In this document: positions 7,856 to 16,667 of the stretch, piece by piece
How the letters are laid out: each line of letters starts with the position of its first letter
Position numbering within the stretch: the stretch's first letter is position 1
Source: Halorubrum kocurii JCM 14978
Lineage (GTDB): Archaea > Halobacteriota > Halobacteria > Halobacteriales > Haloferacaceae
DNA: 64,000 nt
Assembly: GCF_000337355.1 (NCBI RefSeq)
Contig: NZ_AOJH01000105.1
Span: forward strand, 1 to 64,000
Direction: 5' to 3'
Position numbers and translations under genes: made by a program
Notes under the pieces: model-generated
Database searches by the model: none
What the model was told of the DNA's origin: nothing
The model's input: the letters and a program-made list of their open reading frames with translations, nothing else

Positions 7856-9040
7856 TTATCCCCTCCGGACGACCGCACCCGATTCAACGCGCCCGTCGAT
7901 CACGACCCCCGCGTCGGCCTGCACGTCGTCGCCGACCACGGCGCCGTCGGTGAGCGTCGCGCCGCCGCCGATCGAGGTGTTGTCGCCGACGACGCCGCCG
8001 AGCGTCACGTCGCGGTGAACGGCGTCGCCGACCACGACCGTCGCGTTCCCGCCGACGACCGTCGCGTTCGGGCCGATCCGCGCGTTCCCCGCGACGACGG
8101 CGTCGCGGACGACCGCGCCCGGTCCGATGACGGCGTCGGGAAGCACCACGGTGTTCTCGACGACCGCGTTGGCGGCCACCGTGACGTTGCTGCCGATCGC
8201 CGTCGCCCCGCTCAGCGTGGCGTTCGGGCCGACGCGCACGTTCCCGGCGAGGACGACGTCCTCGGCGACGGTGACGGTGTCGCCGACGCGCTGTCCCGCC
8301 GCGGGGGCGTCGCGGGCGTGGTCGCTGTCGTGGATCAGCGCCGCGTTGACCGTGAGCACGTCCCAGAGGTTCGACACGTCGAGCCACCGGCCGTCGTAGC
8401 CGAGGGCGGTCACCTCGTCGCTCCCGGCCAGGTCGTTCAGGGTCGCCGTGATCGCCAGCTTCCCGGCCGTGTTCGTCGCTCGGATCGCGTCGAAGATCGC
8501 GGGCGCGAAGCCGTAGACGCCGGCGTTGATGCGGTTGGTGTCCACCGGCCCCTCGGGCTTCTCGTCGATCTCCGTGACGCGGTCGCCGTCGAGGTGGACG
8601 ACGCCGTAGTCGCGGGGCGACTCCACGGCGGTGACGGTCACCAGCGGCGTGTCGCCGGCGTGGAGGCGGTCGCAGACGGCCGACACCGCCTCGGGGTCGA
8701 CGATCCGGTCACCGTTGAGCACCGCGAACGGGCCGTCGACGACCGGTTCGGTCTGTAACACGGCGTGACCGGTGCCGAGCTGCGTCGACTGCTCGACGTA
8801 CTCGATCGTCACGTCCCAGTCGTCGCCGTCGCCGAAGTGGTTCCGGATCCGCTCTTGTCTGTACCCGACGACGAGGACGATCCGGTCGATGCCGGCCGCC
8901 GCGACGGCCTCGACGACGTGTTCGAGCAGCGGGCGGTTCGCCACGGGGACCATCGGCTTCGGGCGCCGGTTCGTCAGCGGCTCCAACCGACGTCCCTCGC
9001 CCGCGGCGAGGATCACCGCGGTCACGGGAGTGTCGTTCAT
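7856..9040 (-). CDS. Sugar-1-phosphate nucleotidyltransferase with left-handed beta-helix domain (GlmU-like)
   Basis: A 394-residue fusion. Residues 1-235 are an NTP-transferase domain with the signature LAAGEGRRLEPLTNRRPKP, then QLGTGHAV and VLNGDRIVD (metal-binding Asp). Residues about 255-394 are hexapeptide repeats (many [V/A]xxNAxV turns), giving a beta-helix acyltransferase-like domain. Archaeal proteins of this shape convert glucosamine 1-phosphate to UDP-GlcNAc. The gene lies between glmS and a paralogue, all on the minus strand, supporting that role. A TATA-like ttaaa element about 25 bp upstream (9063-9068) suggests leaderless transcription from the ATG at 9040. Which of the two paralogues is the true GlmU cannot be settled by inspection. 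Confidence 0.9.
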   Translation of the reverse strand: MNDTPVTAVILAAGEGRRLEPLTNRRPKPMVPVANRPLLEHVVEAVAAAGIDRIVLVVGYRQERIRNHFGDGDDWDVTIEYVEQSTQLGTGHAVLQTEPVVDGPFAVLNGDRIVDPEAVSAVCDRLHAGDTPLVTVTAVESPRDYGVVHLDGDRVTEIDEKPEGPVDTNRINAGVYGFAPAIFDAIRATNTAGKLAITATLNDLAGSDEVTALGYDGRWLDVSNLWDVLTVNAALIHDSDHARDAPAAGQRVGDTVTVAEDVVLAGNVRVGPNATLSGATAIGSNVTVAANAVVENTVVLPDAVIGPGAVVRDAVVAGNARIGPNATVVGGNATVVVGDAVHRDVTLGGVVGDNTSIGGGATLTDGAVVGDDVQADAGVVIDGRVESGAVVRRG

Positions 9041-9084
9041 GCGACAACCGTCGCCCGCCCGCGGTTTAAATTGCTCGCGGTCGG

Positions 9085-10296
9085 TCAGCGCTCGGAGAGC
9101 CGGTCGCGCGTCAGCGCCTCCCCGGGACCGGTCGTGGCTCCCGCGCCCAGTTTGACCCCGGCGTTCAGCGACGTGTTGATCCCCGTCTTCGCCTCGTCGC
9201 CGACGATCGCCCCCAGCTTCCGGCGGCCGGTGTCGACGGACTCGCCTTTCACCTGCAGCCGGACGTTCGCGCCGTCGTGCCGGAGGTTCGCGACGTTGGT
9301 CCCGGCGCCGAAGTTCACGCCGTCTCCGAGCACCGAGTCCCCGACGTACGAGAGGTGGCCGACCGACGCGTCAGCCATGAGCACGCTGTTTTTGATCTCC
9401 ACCGAGTGGCCGACGTGCGCGTCCGGGCCCACGACGGTCGCGCCGCGGACGTACGCGTTCGGGCCGACTTCCGCGCCCTCGCGGATCAGCGCCGGCCCCT
9501 CGATGTACGCCCCCGACTGGACTCTCGCCCCCTCCTCGACGACCACGGTGCCGTGCAGGTGGACGCCCTCCTCGACCGTGCCGGCGGGCTCGACCCCGTC
9601 GTCCAGCTGCGCGAGCGCCAGCTCGTTGGCCTCCAACAGCTCCCACGGGCGACCGACGTCGAGCCACGTGCCCTCGTAGGGCGCCACGTCGATCCGGTGG
9701 CCGTCGTCGAGCAGCAGCTCGATCGTCGTCGTGATCTCGTACTCGCCGCGCTCGCTCTCCGGGGTCCGATCGATGTACTCGAACACCTCGGGTTCGAACG
9801 CGTAACACCCGACGTTCGCGAGGTCCGTCGGCGGGTCGTCGGGCTTCTCGACGATCCCCGCGAGCGCGCCGTCGTCGGTCGTCGAGAGCACCCCGTACGC
9901 CCGCGGGTCCGGGACCGTCGTCGCCGCGACCGCCGTTCCCGACGCGTCGGCGAGCGCCGCCGGGAGCGACGCGTCCACGACCACGTCGCCGTTGAGCACG
10001 AGGAAGTCGTCGTCGACGACGGGTTCGACCTGCGCCACGGCGTGAGCCGTCCCCAGCGCCTCCGCCTGTTCCACGTAGTGGACCGGCCGGTCGCGGTAGG
10101 ACTCGCCGACCGCCTCGCGGATCGCCTCGCCGCGGTAGCCGGTCACGACGACGAACTCGTCGACGACGTCCCGGGCGGTGTCGAACACGCGTTCGAGCAG
10201 CGACCGGTCCCCGACCGGGAGGAGCGGTTTCGGTCGTCGATCCGTCAGCGGTCGCATCCTGGTCCCGCGGCCGGCCGCGAGCACGACTCCGTACAT
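9085..10296 (-). CDS. glmU: Bifunctional sugar-1-phosphate nucleotidylyltransferase/acetyltransferase (GlmU-like)
   Basis: A 403-residue paralogue of the next gene on the strand. The N-terminus has LAAGRGTRMRPLTDRRPKP, ALGTAHAVAQ and LVLNGDVVVD, the nucleotidyltransferase core. Residues about 235-385 are hexapeptide repeats forming a left-handed beta-helix and include GHSVEIKNSVLM, SYVGDSVLGDGVNFGAGT and NLRHDG, which match the bacterial GlmU acetyltransferase loop 'H.GNFVEvK', 'YlGDa.iG...N.GAGt' and 'NyDG'. This makes it the better candidate for glucosamine-1-phosphate acetylation plus uridylylation. The ATG at 10296 is preferred to a TTG three codons upstream. Confidence 0.9.
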   Translation of the reverse strand: MYGVVLAAGRGTRMRPLTDRRPKPLLPVGDRSLLERVFDTARDVVDEFVVVTGYRGEAIREAVGESYRDRPVHYVEQAEALGTAHAVAQVEPVVDDDFLVLNGDVVVDASLPAALADASGTAVAATTVPDPRAYGVLSTTDDGALAGIVEKPDDPPTDLANVGCYAFEPEVFEYIDRTPESERGEYEITTTIELLLDDGHRIDVAPYEGTWLDVGRPWELLEANELALAQLDDGVEPAGTVEEGVHLHGTVVVEEGARVQSGAYIEGPALIREGAEVGPNAYVRGATVVGPDAHVGHSVEIKNSVLMADASVGHLSYVGDSVLGDGVNFGAGTNVANLRHDGANVRLQVKGESVDTGRRKLGAIVGDEAKTGINTSLNAGVKLGAGATTGPGEALTRDRLSER

Positions 10297-10491
10297 GTCA
10301 GGCAACGACGGCGGGCCGGGGTTTAGCCGCTGTGGTCGGGACGCGAACGCCGATCCCGAACGCGTCGAACGGCTCCATGTCGAGCCGAATCGCTCCGCAG
10401 AGCCGGTCTCACCGGTTCGATCGGCGGATCCGGGGGAGTTTCGAAGCGGCCGCCGGCGCCGCTCTCGTCGCGAGCGCGGGCGACATCGCCG

Positions 10492-12333
10492 TCACACGCC
10501 CCAGACGACGGCGATGCCCGCCGTCGCGACGACGGCGAGGAGCAGCTGGAGCGGCCCCCCGACCCGCAGGAAGTCGGTGAACTCGTAGCCGCCGGGGCCG
10601 TACACCATGAGGTTCGTCTGGTAGCCCACCGGCGTCATGAACGACGTCGCGGACGCGAACATCACCGCCAGCAGGAACGCGAACTCGTTGGCGCCGAGCT
10701 GCGCGGCCGCGTTGACGCCGACCGGGATCATCAGCACCGCCGTCGCCACCGGCGTGATGACGCTCGCGAGGATCCCGGCGACGGCGTACAGGACGAACAT
10801 GACGCCGACCGTCGGGAGGACGTCGGCGGTCGCGACGAGGAACTCCGAGACGAGGGCCGCCCCGCCCGTGGACTCCAACGCGATCCCGAGCGGGATGACC
10901 CCCGCCAGGAGGAAGATCACGTTCCAGGAGACGGCGTCGTAGGCGTCGGCGGTCGTCAGACAGCCAGTGACCACCATCGCGACGACGCCGGCCAGCGCCG
11001 CGATCACGATGGGGAGGACGTCGAGCGCGGCGAGAGCGACGACGCCGACGAGGACCCCGACGGCGATCGGCGTCTCCGGCGAGAGGGGCGCTATCTCGTC
11101 GATGTCCGCGTTGGCCAACCGGTCGAGCGCGCGCTGGTCGGCGACGACGAGGTCGCCGGTGTCCGTGAAGTACCGGACGGACGCCGGCGTCGTCCGGACC
11201 AACAGCAGGTCGCCCGCCTGCAGCGTGCGCTCGGCGAGGTCCGTCCGGAACACCTCGCCGCCGCGGCGCATGGCGAGCACGCTCGTCTCGTGGTAGTCGT
11301 GGAGCCCGGTCTCGGCGACCGTCTCGCCCACGAACGGCGACTGGTCCGGGACGATCGCCTTCGCGAGCATCCCGTCGGTGGCCGTCGACTCGAACGTCTC
11401 TTCGGTCACCGTTTCGTAGGCCCGCGTCCCGAGCGTCGCCGCCTCGCGGAACTGCGTGACCGCCCGCAGGGGTCCGTGGACGACCACGCCGTCGCCCGCC
11501 TCGATGACCCGGTCGGAGTGCGGGCCGGCGTACGCCTCGCCGTCGCGCCGGATCTGCAGGATGCGGACCGCCGGGTACGCCTCGTCGAACGCTTCGACGG
11601 ACAGGCCGATCGCGGCCGATCCCGGGCGGACGTACAGGTGCGTGAGGTAGTCGTCGAGGTCGAACTCCGAGACGGGGTCGCTGTCCACGGGGACGCGGGC
11701 CGGCGTGAGCCGCCAGCCGACGGTCAACAGGTACGCGGTCCCGACGGCGAGCAGGACGGCGCCGAGCCCCGTGAACTCGAACATCCCGATCCCGTCGCGG
11801 CCGTCGATGAGGAGGCGCGCGAAGTCGCTGGCGAGGATGTTCGTCGACGTGCCGATGAGGGTGAGCGTGCCGCCGAGGATGGCGGCGTACGACAGCGGGA
11901 GGAGGAGCTTCGAGGGGCTCAGCTCGGAGCTCTCGGCGAGCCCGGTGACCATCGGGATGAACACGGCGACGACGGGCGTGTTGTTCACGAACCCCGCGAT
12001 GGGGCCGGTCGTGCAGACGGTGGCGACGAGCGCCCGGAACTCGCGGCCGGCGGTGAACTCGGCGAGGTACATGCCGAGCCGCTCGACGATCCCCGTCTGC
12101 TGGACGCCCGCGCTGAGCATGTACATCGCCATGATGGTGACCGTCGCGGGGTTCGCGAACCCGGAGATCGCCGCCCGCGCCCCGACGCCGGTCCACGGTT
12201 CGAGGACCACGAGCGCGGCGACGACGCTGATCGCGGTGACGTCGTTGGGGACGACCTCGGTGACGAACGCGACCAGCACGACGAGGATGAGCAGGAAGAC
12301 CACGGCGGCGCCCGACACCTCGACGATCGGCAT
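10492..12333 (-). CDS. SLC13-family anion permease with two TrkA-C domains
   Basis: A 613-residue inner-membrane transporter. About five hydrophobic segments precede, and six follow, a central soluble part (residues about 200-400) holding two TrkA-C (RCK_C) regulatory domains with AGDGVVVHGPL and AGDLLLVRTTP signatures. The SLC13/DASS-type motifs NNTPVVAVFIPMV and GTSTNILAS are present. Members with this architecture carry sulfate, thiosulfate or dicarboxylates; the substrate here cannot be fixed. The start is the ATG at 12333 (MPIVEVSG). The open frame continues upstream into the antisense of the epimerase gene and is ignored. It lies convergent with nothing and is transcribed divergently from the epimerase. 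Confidence 0.88.
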   Translation of the reverse strand: MPIVEVSGAAVVFLLILVVLVAFVTEVVPNDVTAISVVAALVVLEPWTGVGARAAISGFANPATVTIMAMYMLSAGVQQTGIVERLGMYLAEFTAGREFRALVATVCTTGPIAGFVNNTPVVAVFIPMVTGLAESSELSPSKLLLPLSYAAILGGTLTLIGTSTNILASDFARLLIDGRDGIGMFEFTGLGAVLLAVGTAYLLTVGWRLTPARVPVDSDPVSEFDLDDYLTHLYVRPGSAAIGLSVEAFDEAYPAVRILQIRRDGEAYAGPHSDRVIEAGDGVVVHGPLRAVTQFREAATLGTRAYETVTEETFESTATDGMLAKAIVPDQSPFVGETVAETGLHDYHETSVLAMRRGGEVFRTDLAERTLQAGDLLLVRTTPASVRYFTDTGDLVVADQRALDRLANADIDEIAPLSPETPIAVGVLVGVVALAALDVLPIVIAALAGVVAMVVTGCLTTADAYDAVSWNVIFLLAGVIPLGIALESTGGAALVSEFLVATADVLPTVGVMFVLYAVAGILASVITPVATAVLMIPVGVNAAAQLGANEFAFLLAVMFASATSFMTPVGYQTNLMVYGPGGYEFTDFLRVGGPLQLLLAVVATAGIAVVWGV

Positions 12334-12438
12334 ACCCCGACGACTCGCGTCGGCGACTTTACTGTTCGCATGGGACCGCCACGCGCGTCGGTACCCGAAA
12401 CCAAAGCCATAATCCCCCTTCTCCGATGACACACGCGC

Positions 12439-13368
12439 ATGCAGGACAAGCGCGTCTTGGTCACGGGCGGGGCGGGGTTCATCGGCTCGACCCTCGCGAA
12501 CCGCCTCGCGGCCGACAACGACGTGATCGCGGTCGACGACACGTATCTCGGCGATCCGGACAACCTCGATTCGGACGTGGAGTTCGTCGAGGCTTCGGTG
12601 CTCGACGACGACTACCCCGCCGACGTGGACGTCGTCTTTCACCTCGCCGCGCTCTCCTCGCGGAACATGCACGAGAGCGACCCCCAGCGCGGCTGCCGCG
12701 TCAACGTCGAGGGGTTCGTCAACGCCGTCGAGCGCGCCCGCAAGGAGGGGTGTGAGACGGTCGTCTACGCCTCGACCTCCTCGATCTACGGGAGCCGCAC
12801 CGAGCCCTCGCCCGTCGACATGGACGTGGAGGCGCACACGGCGTACGAGGCCTCGAAGCTCGCCCGCGAGCGCTACGCCGAGTACTACGCCAACCACCAC
12901 GAGATGGACGTGGCCGGGCTCCGCTTCTTCTCCGTCTACCAGGGCTTCGGCGGCAACGAGGAGCACAAAGGCGAGTACGCGAACACGGTCGCGCAGTTCG
13001 CGGACGCCATCGCCAACGGCGAGGCGCCCGAACTGTTCGGCGACGGCAGCCAGACGCGGGACTTCACGCACGTCTCCGACGTCGCCCGCGCCTGCGAGCT
13101 CGCCGCCGACCACGAGCTGACGGGCGTCTACAACGTCGGCACCGAGGAGGCGTACTCCTTCAACGAGATGGTCGCGATGATCAACGACGCGCTCGGCACC
13201 GATATCGATCCGGAGTACGTCGAGTGCCCCTTCGACGGCTACGTCCACGACACGATGGCCGACTACTCGGCGTTCCACGAGGCGACCGGCTGGGAGCCCG
13301 AGATCGGCTTCCGTGAGGGCGTCGAACGCGTCTGTGCGCCCTATCGCGACGACGACGCTGGCGACTGA
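12439..13368 (+). CDS. NAD-dependent epimerase/dehydratase (UDP-sugar 4-epimerase type)
   Basis: A 309-residue extended short-chain dehydrogenase. The NAD-binding TGGAGFIG is at residues 9-16, the catalytic Tyr136-x3-Lys140 is in YEASK, the Ser is in the STSSIYG segment, and GDGSQTRDFTHVSDVARA is the family's sugar-binding loop. It matches archaeal UDP-glucose/GlcNAc 4-epimerase-like enzymes that supply nucleotide sugars for S-layer glycans or exopolysaccharide. A TATA-like cataat lies about 27 bp before the ATG, consistent with a leaderless message. The stop codon lies within the first copy of a 20-bp triple repeat. Confidence 0.9.
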   Translation: MQDKRVLVTGGAGFIGSTLANRLAADNDVIAVDDTYLGDPDNLDSDVEFVEASVLDDDYPADVDVVFHLAALSSRNMHESDPQRGCRVNVEGFVNAVERARKEGCETVVYASTSSIYGSRTEPSPVDMDVEAHTAYEASKLARERYAEYYANHHEMDVAGLRFFSVYQGFGGNEEHKGEYANTVAQFADAIANGEAPELFGDGSQTRDFTHVSDVARACELAADHELTGVYNVGTEEAYSFNEMVAMINDALGTDIDPEYVECPFDGYVHDTMADYSAFHEATGWEPEIGFREGVERVCAPYRDDDAGD

Positions 13369-13422
13369 CCCGCGCCGCGTCCGACTGACCCGCGCCGCGT
13401 CCGACTGACCCGCGCCGCGTCC
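13363..13422. repeat. Three exact 20-bp direct repeats across the epimerase stop codon
   Basis: Three contiguous, identical copies of gactgacccgcgccgcgtcc occupy 13363-13382, 13383-13402 and 13403-13422. The first copy contains the last Asp codon and TGA stop of the epimerase gene, so each later copy repeats the same GAC TGA. This is a recent tandem duplication in the 3' region between convergent genes. Confidence 0.95.
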
Positions 13423-13430
13423 GGGTCCGC

Positions 13431-13640
13431 TCAGTGCCCCTCGACCGCGCTGCCGGCGGCGATGAGGAAGCCGATGATCGCGGTGATCAGCGCGACGGTC
13501 CCGATCGCGATCGCGCCGATCTGGAACGTGTCGCCGGACAGCCGGTTCGCGATGAGGAACAGGAAGACGGTCGTCACGAACCCGATCAGCACGAGCGAGC
13601 GCCCGAGCCGACCGACGTCGATGCCGGGTTCGTCAGACAC
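13431..13640 (-). CDS. Small two-TM membrane protein
   Basis: A 69-residue protein starting at a GTG (13640) and reading MSDEPGIDVGRLGRSLVLIG, with two hydrophobic helices (about 14-33 and 42-63). Its start overlaps the end of the upstream 87-residue membrane protein gene by 8 bases, so the pair is co-translated. No family is recognised beyond a small haloarchaeal membrane protein. The two proteins may form a membrane complex, which is inference. Confidence 0.75.
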   Translation of the reverse strand: MSDEPGIDVGRLGRSLVLIGFVTTVFLFLIANRLSGDTFQIGAIAIGTVALITAIIGFLIAAGSAVEGH

Positions 13641-13896
13641 GGTTGAGCAGCTCCTTGAGGACGCCGTCGTATTCGTCGTCGGTCGCGGAGTTGCCCAGCG
13701 AGTGGATCGACTGGCAGATCCACAGTCCGGCGGTGAAGTTGATGAACGCCGCCATCGAGATGATACCGAGCTGCCCCTCGACGAACAAGCCCGAGACGAC
13801 CGCCCCGACGAACCCCAGCGCCATGAGGCTGTGCGTGACCAACGAGCGGGTGCCGAAGTCAGCGAGCTGTAACGAGAGACGGGTGCCAACGGCCAT
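13633..13896 (-). CDS. Small membrane protein, first gene of a two-gene operon
   Basis: An 87-residue protein with two or three hydrophobic stretches (residues about 18-40 and 43-62) and a hydrophilic C-terminal tail (SATDDEYDGVLKELLNRV). The ATG at 13896 is preceded by a TTTACA-type A/T element at the expected distance. It overlaps the next small membrane gene by 8 bases. The function is not recognised. Confidence 0.75.
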   Translation of the reverse strand: MAVGTRLSLQLADFGTRSLVTHSLMALGFVGAVVSGLFVEGQLGIISMAAFINFTAGLWICQSIHSLGNSATDDEYDGVLKELLNRV

Positions 13897-14090
13897 AGGT
13901 ACCGTAACGGCTAGTGATGTAAAGAGTTAGCGCGGACCGAGGCGGCGATCGGGCTCCGGAGCGCCGAGACGGCTGGTACTTCGAGGGCTTCCGCGTGGAG
14001 GCTTCGCGATTGGAAGTGGGCTCGGAGCGGAGCGCAGCGACGCGCCGGCACCCCGACGGTTTACCGTGTCGCCGCCGTAGCCACGTGCGT

Positions 14091-15365
14091 ATGACCGACG
14101 ACGACGACCGGACGCACGACATCGTGGTGTGGGGCGCGACGGGCGTCGCCGGCGGCTTCGTGGCCGAGTACCTGACCGAGCGGTACGCGCCGGAGGACCT
14201 CTCGCTCGCGGTCGGCGGGCGGAGCCCGGAACGACTCGAGGAGGTCGTCGACGACCTCACCGATCGGAGCGACGCGTGGGACGACGTGCCCGTCGTCGTG
14301 GGCGACGCGACCGACCCCGAGAGCCTGCGCGCGATCGCCCGCGACACGCGGGTCGTCTGTACGACCGTCGGCCCCTACACGACGTACGGCACGCCGCTGG
14401 TCGAGGCCTGCGTCGAGGCCGGCACGGACTACTGCGACCTCACCGGCGAGGTCACCTGGGTGCGCGAGATCATCGACCGCTACCACGAGGCGGCGGTCGA
14501 CGCCGGCGCTCGGATCGTCCACAGCTGCGGGTTCGACTCCGTGCCCGCGGACCTCGGGACGCTGCTCGCGCAGTCGTTCGCGGCGGAGACGTTCGACGCG
14601 CCCTGTCAGACGGTGCGGATCTACCTCGAAGGCGGGAGCGGGAGCGTCAGCGGGGGCACCGTGGCGAGCTTCGGCGAGGTGTTCGAGGCGGCCGACGCCG
14701 ACCCGCTGGCCCGGCAGACGCTCCGGAACCCGTACTCGCTGGCGCCGCCCGGCGAGCGGAGCGGCGTCGACCCCGGCGAGCAGCGCCGCCCGCGGCGGGA
14801 CTCCCTGCGCTCGGGGTGGACGGCGCCCTCGCCGATGGCGGCGGTGAACGAACGGGTGGTGCGACGCAGCAACGCGCTCCTCGGGTACCCGTGGGGCCGC
14901 GAGTTCCGGTGTTCCGAAGTCGTCTCGACCGGGACCGGACTCGCCGGCGCGGCCACCGCGGCCCTCGTCGCCGGCGGGCTCGGGGCGTTCACGGCCGCCA
15001 TGTCCGTCGGGCCGGTGCGCTCGGCGCTGCGCCGGTACGCGTTCCCGGACCCCGGCGAGGGACCGACGCGGGAGGAGACCGAAGACGGGCACTTTCTGAT
15101 CCGCGTGCTCGGCCGGGGGACGGCCCCCTCCGGGCCGTTCACCGTCGAGGTCGAGTTCGGCGCCGACCGCGACCCCGGCTACGGCGCGACGGCGCGGATG
15201 CTCGGGGAATCGGCGGTGTGTCTGGCGACCGGCGACGTCGACTCCCCGCTCGACGGCGGCGTGTTGACGCCGGCGTCGGGGATCGGTCTGCCGCTCGCGG
15301 ACCGGCTCCGCGAGGTCGGGTTCACGGTGTCGGTCGGCGAGGCCGGACCACGCCTCGGCGACTGA
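14091..15365 (+). CDS. Saccharopine dehydrogenase-like (trans-acting enoyl reductase type) NAD(P)-binding protein
   Basis: A 424-residue protein with an N-terminal Rossmann fold (VVWGATGVAGGFVAEYL, residues about 13-29) and the family segments TVGPYTTYGTPLVEACVEAG, YCDLTGEVTW and HSCGFDSVPADLG. These match the 'saccharopine dehydrogenase-like oxidoreductase' group that includes mycobacterial trans-acting enoyl reductase, rather than a lysine-pathway enzyme. In haloarchaea such proteins may act in lipid metabolism, but this is untested. The ATG at 14091 lies about 28 bp after a ttta element. The gene stands alone and converges on trxB. Confidence 0.82.
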   Translation: MTDDDDRTHDIVVWGATGVAGGFVAEYLTERYAPEDLSLAVGGRSPERLEEVVDDLTDRSDAWDDVPVVVGDATDPESLRAIARDTRVVCTTVGPYTTYGTPLVEACVEAGTDYCDLTGEVTWVREIIDRYHEAAVDAGARIVHSCGFDSVPADLGTLLAQSFAAETFDAPCQTVRIYLEGGSGSVSGGTVASFGEVFEAADADPLARQTLRNPYSLAPPGERSGVDPGEQRRPRRDSLRSGWTAPSPMAAVNERVVRRSNALLGYPWGREFRCSEVVSTGTGLAGAATAALVAGGLGAFTAAMSVGPVRSALRRYAFPDPGEGPTREETEDGHFLIRVLGRGTAPSGPFTVEVEFGADRDPGYGATARMLGESAVCLATGDVDSPLDGGVLTPASGIGLPLADRLREVGFTVSVGEAGPRLGD

Positions 15366-15370
15366 GCCGA

Positions 15371-16291
15371 TCAGGCCGGCTGCGAGTCCAGCTTCTTGTA
15401 GTCGATGTAGTCGGCCCCGCGGAGTTCTTCGAGCAGGTTGATCGCCGCCCGGGCTCCCTCGCCGACCGAGGTCGCGATCTGCTGGTGACCGCCAGTGACG
15501 TCGCCCGCCGCGTACACCCGATCGACCGGGGTCGACTGGTCGGGATCGGTGACGATGTCGTCGCCGTCGACGGGCACGCCGAGCATTTCCGCGAGATCGG
15601 TGCCGCCGGCGGTGCCCAACGCGACGAACAGTCCGTCGACCGGAATCTCGTCGCCGTCTCGCGTGACGACGGCTTCGAGGGTCTCCTCGCCGTCGAGTCG
15701 GTCGAGGTCGTCGGTGACCACCGGAATCTCCGCTTCGGCGACTCGTTCTGTGAGCTCTCCGTCGGCCTCGAACGGCGACCCGTTGGTGAGGATCCGGACG
15801 TCGTCGGTGTAATCGAGAAGCATCAGCGCCTCCGTCGCGGCGTAGTTGTCGGTGCCGACGACCGCGACGGGACTGTCGCGGTAGAAGTACGCGTCACACT
15901 CGACGCAGTAGGAGACGCCGTGGCCCTCGTACGCTTCGACGTCCGCGATGGCCGGCCGCTCGTAGTCCGCGCCCGTCGCGATTATCACGCCGTCGACGGC
16001 GTACTCGTCGGCCGTCGTCTCGACGCGGTACCGCTCGTCGTCGGGTTCGATCCGCACGACCTCCTCCTCGACGATTTCGGCGCCGTACTTCCGCGCGTGT
16101 TCTCGCCCCAGGTCGACGAGCTCCGGACCCGTAACGCCCTCCGGGAACCCGTAGACGTTCTCCATCGTGTCCACGTCCCGAGTCGTCCCGCCGCCGTCGT
16201 CGAACACGAGCGTTCGCCTGTCCGCGCGGGCCGTGTAGATCGCCGCGTTCAGTCCGGTCGGACCACCGCCGATGATCGCGACACTAGCCAT
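15371..16291 (-). CDS. trxB: Thioredoxin reductase-like FAD/NAD(P) oxidoreductase
   Basis: A 306-residue class II pyridine nucleotide-disulfide oxidoreductase. The FAD-binding GGGPTG is at residues 8-13, the redox pair Cys129-x2-Cys132 (CVECD) aligns with the classical CATC, and the C-terminal FAD contact is YAAGDVTGGHQQIATSVGEGARAA. The HRRxxxR motif for the NADPH 2'-phosphate is not seen (the equivalent region reads VRILTNGSPFE), so the electron donor may be NADH or another carrier. The gene's start region carries a perfect palindrome, and a similar one lies near the exporter gene upstream, which may mean joint control. Confidence 0.88.
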   Translation of the reverse strand: MASVAIIGGGPTGLNAAIYTARADRRTLVFDDGGGTTRDVDTMENVYGFPEGVTGPELVDLGREHARKYGAEIVEEEVVRIEPDDERYRVETTADEYAVDGVIIATGADYERPAIADVEAYEGHGVSYCVECDAYFYRDSPVAVVGTDNYAATEALMLLDYTDDVRILTNGSPFEADGELTERVAEAEIPVVTDDLDRLDGEETLEAVVTRDGDEIPVDGLFVALGTAGGTDLAEMLGVPVDGDDIVTDPDQSTPVDRVYAAGDVTGGHQQIATSVGEGARAAINLLEELRGADYIDYKKLDSQPA

Positions 16292-16298
16292 TGTATTG

Positions 16299-16317
16299 TA
16301 GTATATACACTATACTA
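16299..16317. promoter_or_regulatory. Perfect palindrome at the trxB start (operator candidate)
   Basis: TAGTATA (16299-16305) and TATACTA (16311-16317) form perfect 7-bp inverted arms around a 5-bp spacer. The element begins 8 bp upstream of the trxB ATG, where it would overlap the basal promoter, so a bound repressor would block transcription. It shares the A/T-rich TATTG/CAATA-like character of the other elements in this region. Confidence 0.6.
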
Positions 16318-16511
16318 ACTTATGCGTTGCGACCCTCACACCGACGTCTCGACGCTTCCGCGCTGTTCGCGACAGACACTGATCGACCACAGAGAACGGT
16401 CGAAGTCGATCGAAACGCCGATATGAGGCTCCTTAGAGGCCTCACTCCGAGAACACGGTACGGTCCGTGTCGAGAACCCGCGGTGGCGTGATGCGTACAC
16501 GACCGAGATAG

Positions 16512-16537
16512 TATTGTATATAAATAGAAATACAATA
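16512..16537. promoter_or_regulatory. Inverted repeat TATTGTAT...ATACAATA with embedded TATA element
   Basis: Eight-base arms TATTGTAT (16512-16519) and ATACAATA (16530-16537) are exact inverses around a 10-bp spacer containing TATA-box-like sequence on both strands. It lies about 220 bp upstream of trxB and 130 bp past the end of the exporter gene. It could be a distal promoter/operator for trxB. Confidence 0.55.
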
Positions 16538-16568
16538 ACCGGCACCGACCACGACGCGGGCGCGATGA

Positions 16569-16646
16569 GCGATCGAGGCCAGACTCAACGAAGGGCGATC
16601 GAGGCCAGGCTCACCGGAAGGCGACCGAGGCACTGCGGGAAGGAGC
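16569..16646. repeat. Three imperfect 26-bp direct repeats
   Basis: Copies beginning at 16569, 16595 and 16621 share gcgatcgaggccag.ctca.cg.aag; the third is more diverged (gcgaccgaggcac). They lie just beyond the exporter stop codon. Confidence 0.7.
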
Positions 16647-16667
16647 GCCGGCCGCGGCGCTCGTCGC

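Larger units (their letters stand above)
16292..16667. other. 376-bp gap between trxB and the exporter, with palindromes and imperfect repeats
   Basis: No convincing gene is present. The gap holds a palindrome touching the trxB start (16299-16317), a second A/T-rich inverted repeat with an embedded TATA element (16512-16537), and three imperfect 26-bp direct repeats (16569 onward). A possible 54-codon GTG-started minus-strand reading ends near 16336, but its composition is not protein-like enough to call. Confidence 0.55.

Noticed and set aside
12334..13278. Long upstream extension of the SLC13 permease frame
   Set aside because: It reads antisense through the epimerase gene with a non-protein-like composition.
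14129..16318. Very long Arg-rich plus-strand frame over the reductase and trxB genes
   Set aside because: High-G+C shadow; two well-supported genes occupy the same bases.
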